From NCBI GenBank assembly GCA_900771305.1, contig CAAGNL010000492.1, positions 1-13,252 of the forward strand: 13,252 bases of DNA. Reading direction: 5' to 3'. Shown piece by piece: positions 4,861 through 11,039 of the stretch. Position 1 is the first letter of the stretch; every line of letters begins with the position of its first letter. Position numbers and translations under genes: made by a program. The notes under the pieces are model-generated. The model did no database searches. It saw only the letters and a program-made list of their open reading frames with translations, and was not told the DNA's origin. The DNA is from Kiritimatiellia bacterium (GTDB taxonomy: Bacteria > Verrucomicrobiota > Kiritimatiellia > RFP12 > UBA1067).

Positions 4861-4920
4861 GAGTTTTGCCCACACAATCAGGTGTCAAATCAAAGACACC
4901 CAATCGTATGGGCAGAACTC
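4861..4920 (-). repeat. 60-nt imperfect inverted repeat (26-bp stem, 8-nt loop)
   Basis: Arms 4861-4886 and 4895-4920 flank AAATCAAA. Twenty-one of 26 positions are Watson-Crick pairs. In minus-strand RNA four of the five others are G-U pairs and one is C-A, so the stem is almost continuous; in plus-strand RNA four of the five are true mismatches. It lies 35 nt after the isomerase-family stop and upstream of the rpsB promoter. No T-run follows directly. It is probably a 3' structure of the upstream transcript, acting as a terminator or stabiliser. Confidence 0.75.
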
Positions 4921-4954
4921 GTCTGCGAAGCCTCCTTGCGGGAAGCCGCATGGA

Positions 4955-6325
4955 TTACTTGACGAGGTGCATCTCGATGTTCAGATTACGGCAGAGATCC
5001 TTGAGCTCGTCGACGTGATCGCCGTACATCAGTGCGTAGTGGTGCTCCCAACCGTTCGTGATCACTTCTTCGCGAAGCGCGTCGCAGCCTGCGTCAAACT
5101 TGATCTTGAGCGGCGTGCCGCGCACGAACATATCCGTGTCGAGGCCTTCGCCCGTCGCCACGAGCATGCGGAAACCGTCGCCGTCGCGCGTCTCGCCAAG
5201 GCGGGCGAGCGTCACGCGGCCGGGCTTGAGCGGGAACTCGCCCGTGCAACCCTTCACGCCGCCGCCCTCGACCGTGGCCGAGCAGTGGAGCTCGGGCTGG
5301 TAGCCGGGCTTGCAGAGCGAGCACGGGGCCGCGCCGCAGTGCCAGGCGACACCGTAGTCGCCTTCCATGACGATCATATCGCAGAAGAACGGCTTCTCGC
5401 CGGAGAGCGTCTGGCCAATGCGCATCATCACGGCGCCATACACGTCGCCCTCGCAGGCAGTGAGGAAGCCGTGGTTCGTGAGGTGGCCGAGCGTGGAGCA
5501 CACGGCGATTCCGTAGAACTCATTGAGGATGACTTCCGGCCAGCAGCGCATGGCGAAGGTGTCGACGAAGAACTTGTCCTTCATCTTCATGACCGCCGCG
5601 ATGAGACGTGCGCTCTTCTCCTTCTGGTCGCCGCGCGGACCGTCCGTCGTGTGCGTCTTCGTATCCTCGTCGATGATCGACATGCCCTTCGCGACCTCCT
5701 CGGCCGTAAGGTTCTGCGCGACCGTGAAGAGCTCGTGCTCGGTGATGATCTTGACCTCGGGGCCAAGGCAGCGGCGAAGGAGCATCTCGCTCACGCAGCT
5801 CGTGTAGAATCCCGGCACGCGGCCGCCGATGAGGCCGATGCGCATTTCGTGGAGCTGCTTCATCGCCTTCGCCGTGTTGACGACCTTCGTGATCTTCTCC
5901 GCAGCCTCCTGCGTGCCCGGCTCGGCGTGCACGTGGAAGTACGGGATGTGCAGACGGTACATGTGGTGGGCGTTCATGTTCGCCGCGCAGAAGCTGTTGT
6001 TCTGGAGACGGCCGCCCTTCGGGTCAGGCTCCTTCATGCTCCAGAGCACCACGGGCACGTTAAGACGCTGCGCGAACATCGGCGGCACCACACCGAGGGA
6101 GAACGTCATAAAGTGCGTGATGAGCAGATCAGGGCGATCCTTCTCGAACTGCTCGAGAAGCTCAATTGCCTCACCTTCGAGCGTGAGCATGTGATCGGGG
6201 CCAATGACCTCGACGTCCGGCAGGGACTTCAGGAACTTGAGCGCGTTCTCACGCGCGGCCTCGAGCGTGTCGTTCGTCCAGTTGACCTTGGAGAGCGGCA
6301 TGTAACCGATTTTGAACTTCGCCAT
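4955..6325 (-). CDS. L-fucose/L-arabinose isomerase-family protein (456 aa)
   Basis: The family interconverts aldoses and ketoses with a Mn2+ ion held by Glu, Asp and His. The N-terminal half has Rossmann-like features (KIGYMPLSK; DLLITHFMTFSLG near 66 to 78; MRIGLIGGRVPGF near 161 to 173). The catalytic part has LGHLTNHGFLTACEGDVYGA (about 279 to 298), where E292 fits the metal ligand, FFCD (D316), VAWHCGA (H329) and NGWEHHY near 424 to 430. The sugar cannot be read from sequence, and no transporter, kinase or aldolase gene lies nearby to name a pathway. C330, C335 and C338 form an unusual Cys cluster. It starts 41 nt after plsC, with AAAGGA about 9 nt before the ATG, so it is likely the last gene of that unit. 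It could also be a family member without isomerase activity. Confidence 0.85.
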   Translation of the reverse strand: MAKFKIGYMPLSKVNWTNDTLEAARENALKFLKSLPDVEVIGPDHMLTLEGEAIELLEQFEKDRPDLLITHFMTFSLGVVPPMFAQRLNVPVVLWSMKEPDPKGGRLQNNSFCAANMNAHHMYRLHIPYFHVHAEPGTQEAAEKITKVVNTAKAMKQLHEMRIGLIGGRVPGFYTSCVSEMLLRRCLGPEVKIITEHELFTVAQNLTAEEVAKGMSIIDEDTKTHTTDGPRGDQKEKSARLIAAVMKMKDKFFVDTFAMRCWPEVILNEFYGIAVCSTLGHLTNHGFLTACEGDVYGAVMMRIGQTLSGEKPFFCDMIVMEGDYGVAWHCGAAPCSLCKPGYQPELHCSATVEGGGVKGCTGEFPLKPGRVTLARLGETRDGDGFRMLVATGEGLDTDMFVRGTPLKIKFDAGCDALREEVITNGWEHHYALMYGDHVDELKDLCRNLNIEMHLVK

Positions 6326-6366
6326 TTCGTTAATCCTTTTGCTTTGTACTGTTCTTTTTCAGAAAA

Positions 6367-7197
6367 TCAGTCTTCCGTGGGCATCCCCCACGAATCGAGC
6401 TTCGTCTTGATCCAGTCAAAGGAAGTCTTCACCGTCTCACGGGAAGGTCCTTTCAGGACGGGGCCACAGGACAGGCGAATCTCCTTCGTCGGATCGACCG
6501 TTCCGAAGTCTTTGAGCCAGCCCCTGCCGTTCGGCCGCGTCGGCATCACGTCGGTCTTCACGGCAATCGGAATCACAGGGACATCCATCTTCTCGGCAAG
6601 CTTTGTGCCAATCGAGCTCCAGTCCCTGCGCTTGAAGACCGGCAGACGCCGTCCCTGTGCGAAGATAAGCACCGACTCACCCCGCGCAATGCGTTCGCCG
6701 CCAACCTTGAAAACCGTCATCAGATCCTCACGCGGATTCACGCGGCCAACAGGGATCAACCCCAGACGCGCGCCCGCCGTCTCAAGGCCCGGCAAGTGCG
6801 CCAGCGACTGCTTCACGACGGTGTTGAAGGGCCCATAGGCGAGGAGCACAAACGGCAGAAGAATCGTCTCGAGTGTGCTCATATGGTTCGCGAGGTAAAC
6901 GACGGGGCCCTTGTAGTCCCTGCGGTTGTTCCACCCCTCCGCAAGGACAGGTATGCCAAACCGCTCGGCCGTCTGCACCGACCTGAAGCAGTCGTGCGCC
7001 CACTGGTCCGTCGAAAGGTAGCCGAGCGCCTGGGCGATCGAAGTCCGCGGGAACACGCTGAACGTACTCCAGCAGAACCTGAAGGTCGTGTACCATCCTG
7101 GGGCCCTCGGCTTCGAAGCCCTATGATCGGGCGCCGTCGCGTACGATCCCGTTCGCAGCAGTTCCTCCCGAAACATCTCCAACGTCGTCTTGATCAT
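6367..7197 (-). CDS. PlsC-like acyltransferase with a variant catalytic motif (276 aa)
   Basis: It has the lysophospholipid acyltransferase fold that places fatty acids on glycerol-phosphate or related acceptors at the inner membrane. The motifs appear in order: NHMSTLE (104 to 110), the VGR segment (150 to 152), LIFAQGRR (177 to 184) and VPVIPIAV (206 to 213). In classical PlsC the first is H-x4-D and the third is FPEGTR; here they are H-x4-E and FAQGRR, so both acidic positions differ. I recall relatives with NHMSTLET and a Gln-containing motif III, so this may be a real subfamily rather than decay. ATG at 7197 is preferred because GAGG lies 8 nt upstream; a GTG at 7218 overlapping the preceding stop would add seven residues and has no ribosome site. 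The substrate is unknown. Confidence 0.85.
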   Translation of the reverse strand: MIKTTLEMFREELLRTGSYATAPDHRASKPRAPGWYTTFRFCWSTFSVFPRTSIAQALGYLSTDQWAHDCFRSVQTAERFGIPVLAEGWNNRRDYKGPVVYLANHMSTLETILLPFVLLAYGPFNTVVKQSLAHLPGLETAGARLGLIPVGRVNPREDLMTVFKVGGERIARGESVLIFAQGRRLPVFKRRDWSSIGTKLAEKMDVPVIPIAVKTDVMPTRPNGRGWLKDFGTVDPTKEIRLSCGPVLKGPSRETVKTSFDWIKTKLDSWGMPTED

Positions 7198-7214
7198 CAA
7201 ATCATCCTCGGAGG

Positions 7215-8156
7215 TCACTCATCGTTCGAACCGGCATCCTGCGCCTGTTCGCTCTGCTGTTGCAATTCCTTTGCCTCGCGCTGCCGGCGCAGCTCCTCCT
7301 GAATCTGAAGAAGCGTCTCCCGCTGTTGTTCGCGCTCGGCGGCAGCGCGTTCGCGCTCGGCGGCAGCCTTCTCGCGATCGGCCCTCTCCTGTTCGGCGGC
7401 AGCGGCCTGACGAGCCTCCTCCTCCTTCCGCTCCGCCTCCTTCTGGGCACGACGGGCACGAAGGTTCGCAATGGCGGATCCGCCACCGGCCGCCAACGAC
7501 GGGGCTGCATCCTGACGTGCGGCAGGGCGAAGGAGTCCGGCCCTCGCAAGACGACCGATGGGAGGACGCACCGCGCCACCGCCCCCCTTTCCCTTCTTGC
7601 CGTCCTTGCCCACGTCGGCGTTGCCTTCGCCCAGGCCCAACGTCGCCTCGATGCCATCCTTCTCCAGCGTCACCTTCATCTCGCGTGCATCGGCGGCCTT
7701 GACCGTCCATCCGTCTCGGGTCTCACCCACCTTGAGGTAATACGTGCCAGCCGGCTGCTTGGATGCATCCGTGAATCCCACGGCAATCTGCCCCGAGGGC
7801 GTCACGTTCAAGGCGGAGATGCGAACGGATGCGAGGAGCTTCTGTTCCTCCTGGCTCTTCAGGGCCTCCTGGATCGCAGGGTCTGTCTCACCCGCACCAT
7901 CACCAGATGCACCACCACGGCTTCCTGGAGCATCGGGATTGAAATTCGCCGGCTCCGGGCCAAACGGCAAACGATCCAGAATCACACGATAGCGTTCAAA
8001 GTTCGGATCCGCAGGCGTCTCCGCGTCTCTCGACGCTGCACCCGCATCCTTCTCCTCGGCGGCAGGAGACCTCTCCTTGTCCTCTTCCGCCGCACGCAGA
8101 AACGTCGGCAACAACGCCGCCAACGCAAATGCGCAGACTGTCTTGAAAAATGTCAT
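7215..8156 (-). CDS. Exported protein with a beta domain and C-terminal coiled coil, possibly pilus/secretion associated (313 aa)
   Basis: Residues 1 to 22 are a signal peptide (MTFFKTVCAFALAALLPTFLRA, cleavage likely before AEE). A disordered acidic stretch is followed by FERYRVILDRLPFG (53 to 66). A beta-rich domain (about 109 to 176) contains YYLKVGETRDGWTV, which resembles the periplasmic domains of GspC/PilP-type proteins. A Gly/Lys-rich linker (177 to 195) and a strongly charged Glu/Arg/Ala/Gln coiled coil (about 232 to 305) complete it. PilP or GspC function is inference from this pattern plus the prepilin peptidase gene one gene away. Its ATG overlaps the methyltransferase stop as ATGA, and with no good ribosome site of its own it is probably translated by coupling. 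Full-length GspC has a membrane anchor rather than a cleaved signal, so the match is loose. Confidence 0.75.
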   Translation of the reverse strand: MTFFKTVCAFALAALLPTFLRAAEEDKERSPAAEEKDAGAASRDAETPADPNFERYRVILDRLPFGPEPANFNPDAPGSRGGASGDGAGETDPAIQEALKSQEEQKLLASVRISALNVTPSGQIAVGFTDASKQPAGTYYLKVGETRDGWTVKAADAREMKVTLEKDGIEATLGLGEGNADVGKDGKKGKGGGGAVRPPIGRLARAGLLRPAARQDAAPSLAAGGGSAIANLRARRAQKEAERKEEEARQAAAAEQERADREKAAAERERAAAEREQQRETLLQIQEELRRQREAKELQQQSEQAQDAGSNDE

Positions 8157-8851
8157 ATCGCTAGTTTACCATATTTTCGCAGTTTGAGGCAGTGACAGGA
8201 CGGAAGGAAAAAAGCCTTCCGCTCCACCGTGAATCCGTGTTTCCCCGCCAACGCGATGAACTCGGCCGCGGAAGCCGTCTGTTCGATCGATTGCCGCAGG
8301 TAGGCATAGTCCGACTGCGTACCACCAGCCAGAAGCGGGGAGACGAGACCCAGCCACGTCGATGTCGTCCACGCCCAAAACCTTGACTCCATGCGGAAGA
8401 GTTCCAGCACGAGCAGACTCCCCCCAGGTCTCAGCACGCGCGCACATTCGCGGAGTGCCGCTCCGCGATCAGGGAAGTTCCGAAACCCAAAGGCGCAAGT
8501 CACGGCATCAAAGGTTTCATCGGGAAAATCCAGCGAGAGCGCATTGCCCTCGGCGAGCTTCACGCGGTCCGTCAGGCCTGCGGACTCCACCTTCCGTCGC
8601 CCCAGCTCCAGCATCGCAGGCGTCAGATCCACACCCGTCACGTGTGCAGCAGGGAATCGACGCGCCACGCCAATCGCCAAATCGGCCGTGCCGGTCGCAA
8701 GATCAAGCACATCCTCCGAATCCTCCAGCATCGCCAAGGCGCGTCGGCGCCACAACACATCGATGCCGAACGTCAATGCCCGGTTGAGGGCATCATAGCG
8801 TCCGGCGATTCGGGTGAAGAGCCCGCGCACAGATTCAGCTTTTGGTTCCAT
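8153..8851 (-). CDS. menG/ubiE: Demethylmenaquinone/ubiquinone-type C-methyltransferase
   Basis: This SAM-dependent enzyme family methylates the quinone ring in the last steps of menaquinone (or ubiquinone) synthesis. The 232-aa product begins with the family signature (VRGLFTRIAGRYDALNRAL, then WRRRAL), the SAM-binding loop VLDLATGTADLA (about 48 to 59), GVDLTP (73 to 78), DAVTCAFGFRNFPDR (115 to 129) and RVLRPGG (138 to 144). The usual C-terminal motif, which reads roughly 'GGIxxxHxGxK', is replaced by SCHCLKLRKYG, so the substrate assignment is slightly less certain. It starts a transcription unit. A -10 TATACT lies only 8 nt before the ATG and there is no ribosome site, so the mRNA may be leaderless. 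The stop overlaps the next start as ATGA. Confidence 0.9.
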   Translation of the reverse strand: MEPKAESVRGLFTRIAGRYDALNRALTFGIDVLWRRRALAMLEDSEDVLDLATGTADLAIGVARRFPAAHVTGVDLTPAMLELGRRKVESAGLTDRVKLAEGNALSLDFPDETFDAVTCAFGFRNFPDRGAALRECARVLRPGGSLLVLELFRMESRFWAWTTSTWLGLVSPLLAGGTQSDYAYLRQSIEQTASAAEFIALAGKHGFTVERKAFFLPSCHCLKLRKYGKLAI

Positions 8852-8859
8852 CGACGGGA

Positions 8860-8891
8860 AGTATACGATATCACCGGGGATGAGTTGTCAA
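8860..8891 (-). promoter_or_regulatory. Candidate promoter for the methyltransferase unit (TTGACA - 20 nt - TATACT)
   Basis: Read on the minus strand, a perfect -35 TTGACA (8891-8886) and -10 TATACT (8865-8860) are separated by 20 nt, longer than the usual 17. Transcription would start 6 to 8 nt past the -10, at or next to the ATG at 8851. The long spacer lowers confidence; the lack of any other start signal in this 80-bp gap raises it. Confidence 0.5.
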
Positions 8892-8908
8892 ACAGATGTA
8901 AAACTTCT

Positions 8909-8942
8909 GTAAAAGAAAGAAACTCAGCCCTTCACCGGGCTG
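8909..8942 (-). terminator. Probable terminator of the polA-U32-pilD unit
   Basis: A 6-bp stem (CAGCCC at 8925-8930, GGGCTG at 8937-8942) with a 6-nt loop covers the pilD stop codon. It is followed on the minus strand, after a few bases, by the T-rich tract TTTCTTTCTTTT (8920-8909). The stem is short and the T-tract interrupted, so termination may be partial. Confidence 0.5.
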
Positions 8943-9804
8943 TCAGGAGGCGAAGATACCAGCCAACGATGCCAGGCCCCCAGAACATCCACGCAATCAC
9001 GCCAAGGGCGAGGAAAGGCCCGTACGGAACCGCAGTGAAACCTCCCAGTTTCGCTTTGCCGCGCAGCATGAGAACCACCCCCACCACCGCGCCCACGAAG
9101 GACGAAACGATGATCGTGAAGAGCACGGCCCCCGGACCGAAGAAGGCTCCCACCGCCCCGATCAGTTTGACATCGCCGAAGCCCAACGCATCCTTCTTCA
9201 CAATCTTCGAGAAGACAAAGCCAACCAACCAGAGGAACCCAAATCCGAAGAAGAGTCCGCCAAGCGACCAGTACAACGCGTGCAGGCGCATCTGTTCCCC
9301 CTGCAGTTCGGGCACGAGGAAGCTCAACGGCACACCGAGAATCATGCCGCCAATCGTCACACGGTCCGGAATCCACTGCTCCGCCAAATCGACGAAGGAA
9401 CCAAGGATAAGCCCCGCGAACACCACCCAGAAGACGGGCACCGCCCAAAGACTCCGCAGCGGTTGCAACCCGTACAGAGCCACGTCCCCTCTGAAAAAGA
9501 AGGGAATCCCCCATTGGAAGTAGGCCATGAGGAAGAGAATTCCGCCCAGCAGCTCGACAATGGTGTAGCGCACTGAAATCGGCTTGTGGCAGTTCGCGCA
9601 TTTTCCGCGCAGGCAACACCAGCTGAGAATCGGAATATTCTGATACCAGCGAATCGGCGCGTTGCAGTTCGGACAGTGCGACGGCGGGCTCACCACGCTC
9701 TCATTCCGGGGAATCCGCCAGATGCAGACGTTCATGAAGCTGGCGATGCACGCTCCCATCGCGAAGGCGAAGCACGCGAAGACGATGAAATAGTACAAGT
9801 CCAT
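8932..9804 (-). CDS. pilD: Prepilin peptidase / N-methyltransferase (type IV pilus or type II secretion)
   Basis: An inner-membrane aspartic protease that cuts the leader from type IV prepilins or pseudopilins and methylates the new N-terminus. The 290-aa product has the N-terminal membrane helix and cytoplasmic loop with SFMNVCIWRIPR, then the zinc-binding pairs CPNC (44 to 47) and CANC (69 to 72). The catalytic aspartates are D139 in GSFVDL and D211 in GFGDVKL. Several membrane helices follow, with the conserved VPYGPFLALG near 259 to 268. It overlaps the U32 gene by one base (TGATG), so its translation is probably coupled. Together with the exported coiled-coil gene it suggests pilus or secretion machinery encoded elsewhere. 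No prepilin gene is present in the window. Confidence 0.95.
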   Translation of the reverse strand: MDLYYFIVFACFAFAMGACIASFMNVCIWRIPRNESVVSPPSHCPNCNAPIRWYQNIPILSWCCLRGKCANCHKPISVRYTIVELLGGILFLMAYFQWGIPFFFRGDVALYGLQPLRSLWAVPVFWVVFAGLILGSFVDLAEQWIPDRVTIGGMILGVPLSFLVPELQGEQMRLHALYWSLGGLFFGFGFLWLVGFVFSKIVKKDALGFGDVKLIGAVGAFFGPGAVLFTIIVSSFVGAVVGVVLMLRGKAKLGGFTAVPYGPFLALGVIAWMFWGPGIVGWYLRLLTAR

Positions 9805-11039
9805 CAGATGTTCTCCATGAAGAAGACCTTATCGCCCACGCGGACGCGGGGACAGGGGAAGGTCACCCAGTTGCCCCGCTCGGCGCGCTGCAGAATCTCG
9901 TCATCACGGCGCAGGGATTCAATGACCACCTCCACCACACCCGTCGTGGAGCCATGCACCTGCACATGATCACCAACCGCAAGCGGATGGTCCTGAATCT
10001 GCACCTGTGCGATGCCAGCCTTGAGGAAGTAGTCGATTACGATACCCGAATGACGCTTCACCGAAGTCGCCAGCGAATCCTCGTGATCCGTGTACTGGTC
10101 AACGCCTGGACGCCCGAAGAAGAGCCCCGTCCCCAGTTCACGGTGGAACACCGTCTTCGTCTCCTCGACGAGACGATCGGCCAGCTCCGGCGTGAAGGTG
10201 CCGGCAAGAACCGCGTCCACCGCCGTCCGATAGGCGCGGACGACCGTGTGGACGTATTCCGGCTTGCGGGCACGTCCCTCGATCTTGAACGACGCGATTC
10301 CCGACTCGACCAGCTTGTCGATGAACGGCAGGGAGCAGAGATCCTTTGCGGAGAGAACCGTGTGCGGCGTGACCTCGAACTCGGCGTCCGCATCGTGGAT
10401 CGGGTTTCCGTCCTTATCCGTGTAGCGGTCCACCGCCTTGATGAGGAAGCGGCGGCGACAGGGCTGATGGCATTCCCCGCGGTTCGCGCTGCAGCCATAG
10501 GCCTCGTGGGAAAGAAGACAGCGTCCTGATTCCGCAATGCACTGGGCTCCGTGGACGAAGGCCTCGATCTCGACCCCCGCCGTACGGACGATCTCCCGCG
10601 CCTCCGCGAGCGTGCACTCGCGGGCGAGGACGACGCGCGCGGCGCCCTGCTCCTTCAGAAAGCGCGCGGCAAGGGAATTGGAACAGCTCATCTGCGTGGA
10701 GACGTGGAACGCCGCACCGTGCTTCTGGCAGAGGGCAATCACGCCCCAGTCCGCCACGATGAATGCGTCAACGAAGGGCTTCGCGAAGACGATCAGGTCC
10801 TCCACGGCGGCAAGTTCGCCCTCGAAGACGATCGAATTGAGCGTCAGATAGAGCTTAACACCACGTGCACGACAACGGCGCGAAGCCTCTGGCAAGGTCT
10901 CGCGCGTGAAGTTGACGCCAGCACGTGCGCGCATATTGAAGCCGTCAAGGCCAAGGTAGACCGCGTCCGCGCCAGCGTCCAGCGCCGCCTGCAGACACGT
11001 CATGTCCCCTGCGGGGGCAAGAATCTCCGGTCGCGTCAT
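9804..11039 (-). CDS. Peptidase U32-family [4Fe-4S] protein (RNA hydroxylation type)
   Basis: Despite the name, characterised bacterial members (RlhA, TrhP/YegQ, UbiU/UbiV) are iron-sulfur proteins that use prephenate-linked or related chemistry to hydroxylate RNA or quinone. The 411-aa product has the TIM-barrel start PEILAPAGDM with AVYLGL, HVSTQMS (112 to 118), VHGAQC and SGRCLLS (162 to 177), and SANRGECHQPCRRRF. C167, C174, C190 and C235 fit the expected four cluster ligands, with C194 as another candidate. FKIEGRARKPEYV near 251 to 263 is also typical. RlhA- or TrhP-like RNA modification is more likely than UbiU, because the second Ubi subunit is absent. ATG at 11039 is chosen: it overlaps the polA stop (TGATG) and has GGAGG 7 nt upstream. 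The longer TTG start at 11057 is not supported. Confidence 0.93.
   Translation of the reverse strand: MTRPEILAPAGDMTCLQAALDAGADAVYLGLDGFNMRARAGVNFTRETLPEASRRCRARGVKLYLTLNSIVFEGELAAVEDLIVFAKPFVDAFIVADWGVIALCQKHGAAFHVSTQMSCSNSLAARFLKEQGAARVVLARECTLAEAREIVRTAGVEIEAFVHGAQCIAESGRCLLSHEAYGCSANRGECHQPCRRRFLIKAVDRYTDKDGNPIHDADAEFEVTPHTVLSAKDLCSLPFIDKLVESGIASFKIEGRARKPEYVHTVVRAYRTAVDAVLAGTFTPELADRLVEETKTVFHRELGTGLFFGRPGVDQYTDHEDSLATSVKRHSGIVIDYFLKAGIAQVQIQDHPLAVGDHVQVHGSTTGVVEVVIESLRRDDEILQRAERGNWVTFPCPRVRVGDKVFFMENI

Larger units (their letters stand above)
4624..4954 (-). other. 331-bp gene-free region: rpsB leader and promoter, and 3' region of the isomerase-family gene
   Basis: No coding sequence is supported here. 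From right to left it holds an imperfect hairpin right after the isomerase-family stop (about 4924-4950, without a clear T-run), the 60-nt inverted repeat (4861-4920), a lone T6 tract on the minus strand (4832-4837), the rpsB promoter (4789-4817) and about 160 nt of untranslated leader. The leader contains short GC stems (for example GGCC...GGCC near 4750) and could hold an S2 autoregulatory structure, as in other bacteria, but I could not match a known leader motif. Confidence 0.6.

Noticed and set aside
4799..6838. 679-codon plus-strand frame opposite the isomerase-family and acyltransferase genes
   Set aside because: It runs antisense to two clear protein families and has the Arg/His/Leu/Val-rich composition typical of a mirrored GC-rich gene. 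It also crosses the boundary between two genes.
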